Positions 19,377 to 27,416 of a stretch of 64,000 nt of DNA are shown piece after piece. The notes under the pieces are model-generated. The model saw only the letters and a program-made list of their open reading frames with translations. It ran no database searches and was not told where the DNA came from. Made by a program: the position numbers and the translations under genes. Positions within the stretch are counted from its first letter, which is position 1. Each line of letters opens with the position of its first letter. The stretch is from NCBI GenBank assembly GCA_016870115.1, contig VGCH01000006.1:62001-126000 (forward strand), in the 5' to 3' direction. This DNA comes from Alphaproteobacteria bacterium. Lineage in GTDB: Bacteria; Pseudomonadota; Alphaproteobacteria; Reyranellales; Reyranellaceae.

Positions 19377-20144
19377 CTAGCCCTCGAGCGCGATCGCAGA
19401 CAGGCCGCGCCCGTAGTCGCGGATGCCTCGCAGCGTGTTGCGGCGATAGCTGAAGAAACGCCCGCTTTCGTCCAGCGTGTCGTGGCCGGTGGCGCTCGCC
19501 GCGACGCCAGCGCGCGCCAGGCGTTGCAGGAGATAGCCCGCGAGATCGAAATGGAAGTGGCCAGAGCGGGGCGCTGTCTTGAAGAATCGCGCGTGATCGG
19601 GGTCTTGCGCGACGAACGGCGCGGGGAACTCCGGCCCGACCTCGTAGGTGTCGCGGCCGATGCAAGGGCCTACGCAGGCAACGAGATCCGCGCGCGCCAC
19701 GCCCAGCCGCTCCAGCGCTGCGATGGTCGCGTCGGTGACGCCCTCCAGCGCGCCGCGCCAGCCGGCGTGGGCGGCGCCGACCGCGCGGCCGCGACGGTCC
19801 GCGAACAACACCGGCGCGCAGTCGGCCGACAACACGCCCAGCACAACGCCGGGGCGATCCGTCACCAGCGCATCGGACTTGGGAGCGCCTGGCGATTGCC
19901 ACCGCTCGACACCCGCGACGCGCACGTCCGTCGAGTGGATCTGGTGCAGGGTCTGGAGATCGGGCTCGTCGAGCTCGAACTGCGCGGCCGCCCGTCGTCG
20001 GTTCTCGCGCACATTCTCCGGCAAGTCGGCCGAGCCATAGCCGCAATTGAGCGATGTGAAGAGGCCTTCGCTCACGCCGCCTTCGCGCGTGAAGAAGCGG
20101 TGGCGGATGCCGGGGAGGGCGCTGAGAGAAGGGGACTGGATCAT
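19377..20144 (-). CDS. pgeF: peptidoglycan editing factor PgeF / polyphenol oxidase (YfiH family)
   Basis: A 255-residue cytosolic multicopper-oxidase-like fold protein (Cu-oxidase_4). Metal-site signatures are HQIHSTDV, LSADCAPVLFAD and AAHAGWRGALEGV, followed by GPCIGRDTYEVG. PgeF removes wrongly incorporated L-Ser-containing precursors in peptidoglycan; older annotations call it laccase. The start at 20144 overlaps the upstream methyltransferase stop (ATGA), so lgt, midA-like and pgeF form one tightly coupled operon, an order common in alphaproteobacteria. Confidence 0.95.
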   Translation of the reverse strand: MIQSPSLSALPGIRHRFFTREGGVSEGLFTSLNCGYGSADLPENVRENRRRAAAQFELDEPDLQTLHQIHSTDVRVAGVERWQSPGAPKSDALVTDRPGVVLGVLSADCAPVLFADRRGRAVGAAHAGWRGALEGVTDATIAALERLGVARADLVACVGPCIGRDTYEVGPEFPAPFVAQDPDHARFFKTAPRSGHFHFDLAGYLLQRLARAGVAASATGHDTLDESGRFFSYRRNTLRGIRDYGRGLSAIALEG

Positions 20145-21241
20145 GCGGCGGCTCCGGCGCCCGCGGCGAAGCCCGGCGGAGAGCCGCCGGCCGCGCCCGC
20201 GAGCGCCAGTACGCGGAACAAGGTGCCCATCGCCTCGGGCGCGATCAAGCGCCGGAAGGCCGCGTCGATCCCGCTTGCCTGCGCCGGCGAGGCGGCGCGC
20301 TTGAGCATTGCCGCGCGTTCGCCCATCCCGATCGCGCAGAGAAAGGCGCCCTGGCCCACCGGGCCGAAGCTGCGGGCGCCGGCCGCGCGGGCCGCGCGCG
20401 CCAGCGCGCCGAAGTCGACGTGAGCGCTGAGGTCTGTTTCGCCCGGGCGATCGAGTACGGAAGCCCCGCGATGCGCGCGCACGGCCTGCAACGACGGTCC
20501 CGGCCGATCGCCGTCGTGGCCATAGTCCAGGATCAGCGCCCAACCGCCCTGATCAGCCAGACGCGCGCCGATGCGCTGGGCGAGGCCGGTCACGGCCGGC
20601 GAAAATTCGGCGATCGCACCGAGGTTGCCACCGCGGGGCAGCGCGACAGCGAAGGGGGAGGGGCCGGGCGCGAGTGCCAGGTGAAGCGCCGTGCCGTCCG
20701 GGGTGAGGCCCACCATGCGCTCCGCCCAGCCTGCCGGCGTGCGCTGGAACTGGCGCACCGGCAGGGCATCGAAGAACTCGTTGGCGAGCAGGAGGAGGGG
20801 GCCCGCTGGAATGTCGTCGAAGCGCTCGTGCCACTCGGGCGCATGTGGCGCGAGGCGGGCGGCGTTGTCGGCGGGCAGCCGCTCGCGCGCGAGATCGACG
20901 AAATGCAGTCGGAGCGCTGCATGAAAGCCCGGCACGCCGCGCGTGGCGCGCAGCGCATCCACCATGGCCGTGCCGCGGCCCGGGCCCAGCTCGACAAGCC
21001 GAACCGGCTCAGGGCGACCCATCGCGATCCATCGGTCCGCGAGCCAGGCTCCGAGCAGCTCGCCGAACATCTGGGAGATCTCGGGCGCGGTGATGAAGTC
21101 GCCGCCGGCGCCGATCGGGGCCGGTTTGCGGTAGTAGCCGAGCGTGGGATGGCCCAACGCCTCGACCATGAAGTCGGCAAGGCTGATCGGGCCGCCCATG
21201 GCGATACGCCGGCGCAATAGCTGGCCGAGCGGTGTCGTCAC
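20141..21241 (-). CDS. class I SAM-dependent methyltransferase (MidA/NDUFAF7 family)
   Basis: A 366-residue member of the COG1565/DUF185 family, homologous to mitochondrial NDUFAF7, an arginine methyltransferase needed for complex I assembly. Visible motifs: PISLADFMVEALGHPTLGYY at the start, GAGGDFITAPEISQMFGELLG, SAM motif I VELGPGRGTAM, and LLLANEFFDALPVRQF. The GTG at 21241 overlaps the lgt stop (GTGA); an ATG 15 codons later would cut into the conserved start. A role in respiratory complex I assembly is possible by homology, unproven here. Confidence 0.92.
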   Translation of the reverse strand: MTTPLGQLLRRRIAMGGPISLADFMVEALGHPTLGYYRKPAPIGAGGDFITAPEISQMFGELLGAWLADRWIAMGRPEPVRLVELGPGRGTAMVDALRATRGVPGFHAALRLHFVDLARERLPADNAARLAPHAPEWHERFDDIPAGPLLLLANEFFDALPVRQFQRTPAGWAERMVGLTPDGTALHLALAPGPSPFAVALPRGGNLGAIAEFSPAVTGLAQRIGARLADQGGWALILDYGHDGDRPGPSLQAVRAHRGASVLDRPGETDLSAHVDFGALARAARAAGARSFGPVGQGAFLCAIGMGERAAMLKRAASPAQASGIDAAFRRLIAPEAMGTLFRVLALAGAAGGSPPGFAAGAGAAA

Positions 21242-22050
21242 GCCACGGGCACCTTCGGCCGCGTAAGCGCGCGACCGATCAGCCAGGCGCCGCAGGCGAC
21301 GAGCGGCAGCGACAGCAGCATGCCCATGGTGAGCGGCCCCCACAGGTAGCCGAGATGCGCGTCCGGCTCGCGAAAGAATTCGCCGACGATGCGCGCCGTT
21401 CCGTACCCGGCGCCGAAGACTCCCGTTAGCAGCCCGGGACGTCGACGCCCATCGGCCAAGCGCCAGACCGCGACCAGGACGGCGAGCAGCAGAGCGCCCT
21501 CGAGAAACGCCTGATAGAGCTGGCTCGGGTGACGCGGATCGGGGCCACCCCGCGGAAAGATCATCGCCCAGGCGACATCGGTCGTCCGACCCCACAGCTC
21601 GCCATTGATGAAGTTGGCGATGCGGCCGAGGCACAGCCCCACCGGCGCGACGAGGCACACGAGGTCGGACAGGTGCAGGAACGGAGTCGCGTTGCGGCGG
21701 GCAAACAGGAACATGGCCACCACGACCCCCAGCAGCCCGCCGTGGAAAGACATGCCGCCCTCCCACACCGCGAGCGCGGAGAGCGGGTTCGCGACAAAGT
21801 GCGCTGGTTTGTAGAACAGCGCGTAGCCAACGCGACCCCCCAGGATGACGCCGACCGCGGCCCACAGCAGAAAATCATCGATCTTGTCGCCGCCCAGTGT
21901 CTTGGGCGACTGCTCGCAGAGGCGTCGCATCACCTGCCAGCCGATCACCAGCCCGGCGATGTACGCGAGCGCGTACCAGCGAATCGCAAGCGGACCGATC
22001 TGGATCAGGATCGGGTCGATATCGGGGAAGGGCAGAACCAGCGGAACCAT
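21238..22050 (-). CDS. lgt: prolipoprotein diacylglyceryl transferase
   Basis: An inner-membrane enzyme of 270 residues that transfers diacylglycerol from phosphatidylglycerol to the lipobox cysteine. Signatures: MSFHGGLLGVVVA (catalytic-region His and Gly), GRIANFINGELWGR (the Lgt signature) and HPSQLYQAFLEG. Seven membrane segments can be traced. First gene of the lgt/midA-like/pgeF operon; it would process the lipoprotein encoded downstream. Confidence 0.97.
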   Translation of the reverse strand: MVPLVLPFPDIDPILIQIGPLAIRWYALAYIAGLVIGWQVMRRLCEQSPKTLGGDKIDDFLLWAAVGVILGGRVGYALFYKPAHFVANPLSALAVWEGGMSFHGGLLGVVVAMFLFARRNATPFLHLSDLVCLVAPVGLCLGRIANFINGELWGRTTDVAWAMIFPRGGPDPRHPSQLYQAFLEGALLLAVLVAVWRLADGRRRPGLLTGVFGAGYGTARIVGEFFREPDAHLGYLWGPLTMGMLLSLPLVACGAWLIGRALTRPKVPVA

Positions 22051-22095
22051 GGGCCGTCCGGGTTATAGCGGTGCGATCATGCCCCCCGAAAGGCT

Positions 22096-22125
22096 GCGGC
22101 GCCGGCTTGGGGAAGCCGGCGCCGC
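22096..22125 (-). terminator. perfect 13-bp hairpin between the YbjN gene and lgt
   Basis: GCGGCGCCGGCTT, loop GGGG, then the exact complement. On the minus strand it is followed only by a short CTTTC, so it could be a weak terminator for the YbjN gene or a structured lgt leader. It ends 46 bases before the lgt start. Confidence 0.5.
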
Positions 22126-22191
22126 TCAGGACGTCCGAACGAGTTGTTGTCTTTATTGGAGAGGGGGCGTCGGACGGTCCCTTCGTATGGT

Positions 22192-22701
22192 TCAGGCCTC
22201 GCCTACGGTCTCGAGGATGGCGGCCGTGAGCGCGTCTTGCGGTGTCTTGCCCGCCCACACCACGTACTGGAAGGCGGGGTAGAAGCGCTCGCTCTCGCTG
22301 ATCGCGATCTCGACCAGATCGTGAAGCTGCGCCGGGATCAGACCGGTGGTGCCCCGGAGCGGAATCGCGTGCCGGAACATCGGCAGCCCTTCTTCGGTCC
22401 AGAGATCGAAGTGGCCCAGCCACATCTTTTCGTTGATCAGCGCCAGCAGCCCATGGATGTCGCGATGCCGCTCCGACGGGATTCGCACATCGTAGGCGCA
22501 GGTGAAGTGCAGTGCCTCCACATCCTCGCGCCAGCTGAAGAACATTCGGTAGTCGCACCAGCGACCGGCGACTTCGACCGCGATCTCGCGGTCCGATGTC
22601 CGGTCGAAGGGCCAGTCGTTGGCGGAGACGACCCGCTCGATCATCTCCAGCGGATTCAGGTCTGCTTTCGGCCTGGTCCGCTCCTGCCGCGATAACGCCA
22701 T
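22192..22701 (-). CDS. YbjN domain-containing protein
   Basis: A cytosolic protein of 169 residues. YbjN proteins share a fold related to type III secretion chaperones and are common next to lgt or proC in alphaproteobacteria; their role is poorly known. Seen here: NPLEMIERVVSANDWPFDR, WCDYRMFFSWREDVEALHF, and a C-terminal FQYVVWAGKTPQDALTAAI. The ATG at 22701 has GGGGAG seven bases upstream; a longer frame to 22812 lacks a site and has odd composition. Divergent from the cyanate operon. Confidence 0.85.
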   Translation of the reverse strand: MALSRQERTRPKADLNPLEMIERVVSANDWPFDRTSDREIAVEVAGRWCDYRMFFSWREDVEALHFTCAYDVRIPSERHRDIHGLLALINEKMWLGHFDLWTEEGLPMFRHAIPLRGTTGLIPAQLHDLVEIAISESERFYPAFQYVVWAGKTPQDALTAAILETVGEA

Positions 22702-22751
22702 CGACCCACTCCCCAAACCATTCCGCCCTGCGACCCTGGAACGTCGTCTTT

Positions 22752-22785
22752 GTGGCGGGTGGCCGACATATCGTGGTGGGTGGCC
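22752..22785. repeat. 13-bp direct repeats with a 21-bp period
   Basis: GTGG(C/T)GGGTGGCC occurs at 22752-22764 and 22773-22785 with one mismatch, an offset of two helical turns. The second copy also forms a small inverted repeat (GTGGGTG-6-CACCCAC, 22776-22795), and TTTGTGG (22749-22755) is mirrored at 22792-22798. It lies in the divergent region between the YbjN gene and the cyanate operon, where an activator or repressor site would be expected. Confidence 0.5.
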
Positions 22786-23006
22786 AGTCACCCACAAATT
22801 GTAGCCTGCCATAAGGGTCGCTCTGCCTGCAACAAGAATTGGCGGGCGAAATCGTTGAAAGAGTCAGTGATTCCAGAAATTTAATCCCCAGCGCTCAGAT
22901 TCGAGTCGCAAAATTTCGCAGACCGAATCGCCCAGAATCGCCCGAAAATTAGGCAGACGGAGGAGGGGCATATGGTCTGGCGCCAATTTGAGCAGTTATC
23001 TCGGAT

Positions 23007-23023
23007 TTGGCACGCGGCTTGCT
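23007..23023 (+). promoter_or_regulatory. sigma-54 (RpoN) promoter of the cyanate operon
   Basis: TTGGCACG-CGGC-TTGCT matches the sigma-54 consensus TGGCACG-N4-TTGCW at every conserved base, including the -24 GG and -12 GC. Transcription would begin near 23034, 25 bases before the ATG at 23059, whose ribosome site GGGAG is at 23048-23052. Sigma-54 control is expected for a nitrogen-scavenging operon (NtrC type). No clear NtrC box was seen upstream. Confidence 0.8.
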
Positions 23024-23058
23024 CTTTCGGGCGCACGCCGTCTTCGCGGGAGCGCCTG

Positions 23059-24426
23059 ATGACCATGTTTACCGACCCCTTCGACGCCAAGACCTTGCTG
23101 TCCCGGCGGTGTGCGTGCGGCGGTAATCACACGCCCGAGCAGCATCTGGAGGCCACCCGTGTCGCGGCGTCGACGGAGGAGAGTTGGTGGACGCGGGTCG
23201 TCGACGCCGCAGTGCTTCGGGCGGTCTTCCCCCATGATGCCCAGCGTCGGCTGTTCCTCAGGACCGTCGGCGCCTCCACCGCAATGGCGGCCATCTCGAC
23301 CGTCTTTCCGCTGGCGATCGCGCGCGAGGCCTTCGCGCAGGGCGGTGCGCCGGAGAAGAGGGACCTCAAGGTTGGATTCATTCCGATCACCTGCGCCACG
23401 CCGATCATCATGGCGCACCCCATGGGCTTCTACTCGAAGCACGGACTCAACGTCGAAGTGGTGAAGACCGCGGGTTGGGCGGTGATCCGCGATAAGGCGC
23501 TCAACAAGGAGTACGACGCCGCGCACATGCTGGCGCCCATGCCCATCGCGATCTCCATCGGCGCCGGCTCGAATCCAATTCCTTTCGCCATGCCCGCGAT
23601 CGAGAACATCAACGGTCAGGCCATCACGTTGGCGTCGAAGCACAAGGACAAGCGCAGTCCGAAGGATTGGAAGGGCTTCCGGTTCGCCGTTCCTTTCGAC
23701 TACTCGATGCACAACTACCTGCTGCGCTACTACGTGGCCGAGCACGGGCTCGATCCGGACAAGGACATCCAGATCCGCAGCGTTCCGCCGCCCGAGATGG
23801 TCGCGAACCTGCGCGCCGACAACATCGACGGCTTCCTGGGCCCGGACCCGTTCAATCAGCGCGCCGTCTTCGACGGCGTCGGCTTCATCCACCTGCTGAC
23901 CAAGGAGCTGTGGGATGGCCACCCCTGCTGCGCATTCGCGGTCAGCAAGGAGTTCATCGCCCAGAATCCGAACACCTATCGGGCGCTCCTGAAAGCGATC
24001 ATCGAGGCGACCGCATTCGCCTCCAAGGCCGACAATCGCAAGGAGATCGCCAAGGCGATCGCGCCTCAGAACTACCTGAACCAGCCGGAGATCGTGCTGG
24101 AGCAGATCCTGACGGGCACCTACGCCGACGGGCTGGGCGCGGTGAAACGCGATCCCAAGCGGATTGATTTCGACCCGTTCCCCTGGCCGCAATTCGCGAT
24201 CTGGATCCTGACGCAGATGAAGCGTTGGGGGCAAATCAAGGGCGATGTCGACTATGCCAAGATCGCCGCGGACGTCTATCTCGCGACCGACACCGTTCAG
24301 CTCATGAAGGAGGCGGGGTTCACGCCGCCCGACCCGACGCGGAAGACCATCGTCATCATGGGCAAGCCCTTCGACGCCAGCAAGCCCGAGGCCTATCTGC
24401 AGAGCTTCGCGATCCGCCGGTCCTGA
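23059..24426 (+). CDS. NrtA/CmpA-family ABC transporter substrate-binding protein, probably cyanate
   Basis: A 455-residue exported binding protein of the nitrate/bicarbonate/cyanate family. A Tat-type signal (QRRLFLRTVGAS, Arg63-64, hydrophobic region to about residue 93) follows an unusually long N-terminal segment with Cys18, Cys20 and His24. The mature part starts KVGFIPITCATPIIMAHPMG and contains EYDAAHMLAPMPIAISIG. The ATG at 23059 is chosen because it has its own ribosome site and lies just after the sigma-54 promoter; the in-frame ATG at 22972 is upstream of that promoter. The linked cyanase makes cyanate the likeliest ligand (CynA); nitrate and bicarbonate are alternatives. Confidence 0.9.
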   Translation: MTMFTDPFDAKTLLSRRCACGGNHTPEQHLEATRVAASTEESWWTRVVDAAVLRAVFPHDAQRRLFLRTVGASTAMAAISTVFPLAIAREAFAQGGAPEKRDLKVGFIPITCATPIIMAHPMGFYSKHGLNVEVVKTAGWAVIRDKALNKEYDAAHMLAPMPIAISIGAGSNPIPFAMPAIENINGQAITLASKHKDKRSPKDWKGFRFAVPFDYSMHNYLLRYYVAEHGLDPDKDIQIRSVPPPEMVANLRADNIDGFLGPDPFNQRAVFDGVGFIHLLTKELWDGHPCCAFAVSKEFIAQNPNTYRALLKAIIEATAFASKADNRKEIAKAIAPQNYLNQPEIVLEQILTGTYADGLGAVKRDPKRIDFDPFPWPQFAIWILTQMKRWGQIKGDVDYAKIAADVYLATDTVQLMKEAGFTPPDPTRKTIVIMGKPFDASKPEAYLQSFAIRRS

Positions 24427-24427
24427 C

Positions 24428-25282
24428 GTGGCCACGCTGAAAGAGTCGCTGGCGCTCAAGTCGGCGCTGCTCTCGGTCCTGCTGCTGGCGGTCTTCCTCG
24501 GCCTCTGGCAGCTCGCGGCCCAGCCTGCGGCGAGCGGCGGCACGATTGTCGATCCGGAGTATGCGAAGCTCGTGGGCCAGGCCGCCGCGACGGGCAGCAA
24601 GACGCCAATGCCGACACCGGCCGATATCGGCGTGGCGCTCTGGAAGCATCTCTCCGATCCGTTCTATGTGCGCGGCACCAACGACAAGGGCATCGGCATA
24701 CAGCTCGCCTGGTCGATCGGTCGCGTCCTGGCCGGCTATCTGCTTGCGGCCGCGGTCGCCATCCCGCTCGGGTTCCTGATCGGCATGTCGCCGCTCGTCT
24801 ATCGCGCGCTCGATCCGTTCATCCAGGTGCTGAAGCCGGTTTCGCCGCTCGCCTGGATGCCGCTCGCGCTCTACACCATCAAGGACAGCCAGATCTCGTC
24901 GATCTTCGTGATCTTCATCTGCTCGATCTGGCCGATGCTGATCAACACTGCCTTCGGGGTGGCAAGCGTGCGGCGCGAGTGGCTGAACGTGGCGCGCACG
25001 CTCGAGGTCGGGCCCTTCCGCAAGGCCTTCCGAGTGATCCTGCCCGCGGCCGCGCCCACCATCATGACCGGCATGCGCATCTCGATCGGCATCGCCTGGC
25101 TGGTGATCGTGGCGGCCGAGATGCTCGTGGGCGGCACCGGCATCGGCTACTTCGTCTGGAACGAGTGGAACAACCTCTCGATCGCCAACATCGTGAGCGC
25201 GATCCTGCTGATCGGGCTGGTGGGTCTGGTGCTTGACCAGATGCTGGCGCGCATCGCCCGCCTCGTGACCTATCCGGAGTGA
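24428..25282 (+). CDS. NrtB-type ABC transporter permease, probably cyanate
   Basis: A 284-residue inner-membrane permease of the nitrate/taurine/cyanate group. It starts with GTG one base after the binding-protein stop. Residues 15-35 form the first membrane helix; the BPD_transp_1 core follows, with the EAA loop EWLNVARTLEVGPFRKAFRV and GMRISIGIAWLVIVAAEMLV. The segment KPVSPLAWMPLALYTI is typical of NrtB/CynB. It would pair with itself as a homodimer and with the ATPase encoded next. Confidence 0.92.
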   Translation: MATLKESLALKSALLSVLLLAVFLGLWQLAAQPAASGGTIVDPEYAKLVGQAAATGSKTPMPTPADIGVALWKHLSDPFYVRGTNDKGIGIQLAWSIGRVLAGYLLAAAVAIPLGFLIGMSPLVYRALDPFIQVLKPVSPLAWMPLALYTIKDSQISSIFVIFICSIWPMLINTAFGVASVRREWLNVARTLEVGPFRKAFRVILPAAAPTIMTGMRISIGIAWLVIVAAEMLVGGTGIGYFVWNEWNNLSIANIVSAILLIGLVGLVLDQMLARIARLVTYPE

Positions 25283-25289
25283 GGCGCCC

Positions 25290-26186
25290 ATGGAACGCGC
25301 GATGATCAGCGTCGAGGGTCTCGCCCGGCGCTTCGGCGACCACGGCCAGCCCGCGGTGTTCGAGGATGTCTGGTTCGGGGTCGAGAAGGGTGAGTTCGTC
25401 TGCCTGATTGGCCACTCGGGCTGCGGCAAGACCACCATTTTGAATGTGCTGGCTGGCCTCGATCGCCCGAGCGGTGGCACGGTGATCGTCGACAATCGAG
25501 AGATCGATGGACCGAGCCTTGATCGCGCCGTGATCTTCCAGAGCCATGCCCTGCTGCCTTGGCTCTCGGTGCTGGGCAACATCGCCTTCGCCGTCAGTTC
25601 GCGCTGGCCGCGCTGGCCGCGCGCCAAGGTGCGCGAGCACGCCCTGCGCTTCATCGAGCTGGTCGGGCTCAAGGGTGCGGCCGACAAGCGACCGGCCGAG
25701 CTGTCGGGCGGAATGAAGCAGCGCGTCGGCATCGCCCGCGCGCTCTCGATCGAACCCAAGATGCTTCTGATGGACGAGCCGTTCAGCGCGCTCGATGCGC
25801 TGACACGCGGCATGTTGCAGGACGAGGTGCTGCGGATCTGCGCGGAGACCCAACAGACCGTGTTCATGATTACCCACGACGTCGACGAGGCGATCCTGCT
25901 CGCCGACCGGATCGTTCTGATGACCAACGGCCCCGGTGCGTGCATCGCGGAGTTCGTGGTGAACACCATGCCGCGCGCCGAGCGGCAGCGGAACGGCCTG
26001 CACCGGCATCCGCAGTACTACGCCATCCGCAATCACCTAGTGGAGTTCCTGGTCAATCGCAGCCGGGCCTTCGACCGAGAGATCGCCGAACACGGTTACG
26101 ACTCCCGCCGGCCGCGAACGGTCCGCCCCGGACTGGCCGCGATCAACCCGGCCGCCGAAGTCGTGCCGCTGCGGCACGCGAACTAA
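25290..26186 (+). CDS. NrtD-type ABC transporter ATP-binding protein, probably cyanate
   Basis: A 298-residue ATPase with Walker A GHSGCGKTT, Q-loop FQSHALLPWLSV, signature LSGGMKQRVGIARAL, Walker B MLLMDEPFSALDALTR and the switch histidine in ITHDVDEA. It lacks the fused binding-protein domain of NrtC, so it is the NrtD/CynD form. It begins seven bases after the permease gene and is followed by cynS after 22 bases. Confidence 0.93.
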   Translation: MERAMISVEGLARRFGDHGQPAVFEDVWFGVEKGEFVCLIGHSGCGKTTILNVLAGLDRPSGGTVIVDNREIDGPSLDRAVIFQSHALLPWLSVLGNIAFAVSSRWPRWPRAKVREHALRFIELVGLKGAADKRPAELSGGMKQRVGIARALSIEPKMLLMDEPFSALDALTRGMLQDEVLRICAETQQTVFMITHDVDEAILLADRIVLMTNGPGACIAEFVVNTMPRAERQRNGLHRHPQYYAIRNHLVEFLVNRSRAFDREIAEHGYDSRRPRTVRPGLAAINPAAEVVPLRHAN

Positions 26187-26208
26187 CGCCCATGGAAGGA
26201 GAGGGACA

Positions 26209-26655
26209 ATGAAACGCGCCGACGTCACCGAAAAGATCCTGAGCGCCAAGCGATTGAAGGAGCTCACCTGGGAGGAGATCGCCAAGAAGATTGGCGGCGC
26301 CTCCAAGATCATCGTCACCGCCGCCTGCATGGGCCAGATGCGCATGACCAAGGATCAGGCGACCAAGGCCGGTAAGCTGTTCGGGCTGGGCAAGGAAGAG
26401 GTGATCCTGCTGCAGGAGGTGCCGTATCGCGGTTCGCTCCCGCAGGTCCCGCCGACCGACCCGCTGATCTACCGCTTCTACGAACTCGTGCAGGTCTACG
26501 GCACGACTTGGAAGGAGCTGATCCAGGAGGAGTTCGGCGACGGCATCATGAGCGCCATCGATTTCGACATGACGATGGAACGGCAACCCGACCAGAAGGG
26601 CGACCGGGTGAAGATCGCCATGTCGGGCAAGTTCCTGAGCTACAAGACCTACTGA
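26209..26655 (+). CDS. cynS: cyanate hydratase (cyanase)
   Basis: Converts cyanate and bicarbonate to ammonia and two CO2, giving nitrogen and removing a toxic anion. The 148-residue protein has the full decamer-forming domain. The three catalytic residues align exactly with E. coli Arg96, Glu99 and Ser122 as Arg89 (IYRFYE), Glu92 and Ser115 (GIMSAIDFDM), a constant shift of seven. The N-terminal helix bundle includes LTWEEIAKKIGGASK. Last gene of the operon, with its own ribosome site (GGAAGGAGAGG) and a terminator 9 bases after the stop. Confidence 0.97.
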   Translation: MKRADVTEKILSAKRLKELTWEEIAKKIGGASKIIVTAACMGQMRMTKDQATKAGKLFGLGKEEVILLQEVPYRGSLPQVPPTDPLIYRFYELVQVYGTTWKELIQEEFGDGIMSAIDFDMTMERQPDQKGDRVKIAMSGKFLSYKTY

Positions 26656-26663
26656 GTCTGCGA

Positions 26664-26700
26664 CCCCGCCGTCATCGTCTTGCACGGCGGGGCCTTTGTG
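26664..26700 (+). terminator. terminator of the cyanate operon
   Basis: CCCCGCCGT, an 11-base loop, then ACGGCGGGG and CCTTTGTG, starting eight bases after the cynS stop. Confidence 0.65.
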
Positions 26701-26706
26701 CTCAGA

Positions 26707-26718
26707 ATTGTCGACAAT
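26707..26718. promoter_or_regulatory. palindromic operator candidate ahead of the GntR gene
   Basis: ATTGTCGACAAT is a perfect 12-base palindrome ending five bases before the regulator ATG. TTGTCGACAA fits the TNGTNNNACNA pattern of FadR-subfamily GntR sites, so autoregulation of the amino acid transport operon is likely. Inference from pattern and position. Confidence 0.6.
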
Positions 26719-26723
26719 CGACG

Positions 26724-27416
26724 ATGTCTGTAGTCACGATCTTCGAACCCGTCCCCAAGAGCACGTTGCGCGCCCAGGTGGCCGAGCGGCTGCGGGGGGC
26801 GATTCTGGCGGGCGACATTCCGCCGGGCGCACCGCTCGTCGAGACGGCGCTGTCTGAACGCTTCGCGATCAGCCGAGGGCCCTTGCGTGAGGCGCTGCGG
26901 CAATTGGTGGAGGAGGGCTTGGTCGTGACCGTGCCCTACACCGGCACTCACGTGGCGTCGCTTTCTGTTGAGGACGTCCAGGAGATCTACTCGCTCCGCA
27001 CGGCACTGGAGATCTTCGCCTTCGAGCAGATCTGGCTGCGCCGCGACGAGCGCTTCCGTGCGGAGCTGTCGCGGCGGAACGCGACCTTGCAAGCGTCGAT
27101 CGACGCCGGTGACGATAGCGCTGCCATCTCCGCTGAGTTGGAGTTCCACGGTTTGGTCTACGAGACGGCCGGACACCGCCTGTTGCAGAGTGCTTGGCGG
27201 GGGCTACGGGGTCGCCTGCAGCTCTACTGGGCTGCCCATCACCGTGCTCATGGCCGGCGCGGTCCGCGGCGCGACAGTCACGACAGCTACATCGCGGCGG
27301 CCCTCGGCGATAGCCTTGACGCTCTTCGAGCCGAGATCGCCGATCACATGCGCCGCGGCGCTGCACTCACCGAGAAGTTTGTTTCCGAAACCCAACGCAA
27401 CGGAGAGGTCAAATGA
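26724..27416 (+). CDS. GntR-family transcriptional regulator (FadR/FCD subfamily)
   Basis: A 230-residue DNA-binding protein. Residues about 13-75 form the winged helix (AERLRGAILAGDIPPGAPL, then ISRGPLREALRQLVEEGLV) and residues about 90-215 the all-helical FCD ligand domain with EIYSLRTALEIFAFEQ and SAELEFHGLVYE, the latter supplying metal- or carboxylate-binding residues. The ATG at 26724 follows directly on the palindrome. It overlaps the next gene by four bases, so it is the first gene of the amino acid transport operon and probably senses an organic acid or amino acid that the system handles. Confidence 0.93.
   Translation: MSVVTIFEPVPKSTLRAQVAERLRGAILAGDIPPGAPLVETALSERFAISRGPLREALRQLVEEGLVVTVPYTGTHVASLSVEDVQEIYSLRTALEIFAFEQIWLRRDERFRAELSRRNATLQASIDAGDDSAAISAELEFHGLVYETAGHRLLQSAWRGLRGRLQLYWAAHHRAHGRRGPRRDSHDSYIAAALGDSLDALRAEIADHMRRGAALTEKFVSETQRNGEVK

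Noticed and set aside
22096-22125. The perfect hairpin upstream of lgt as a riboswitch.
   Set aside because: It is a simple stem-loop without conserved internal loops or a ligand-type core; terminator or leader hairpin is enough.
22972-23058. An in-frame upstream ATG extending the cyanate-binding protein by 29 residues.
   Set aside because: It lies upstream of the sigma-54 promoter, and the ATG at 23059 has its own GGGAG site.
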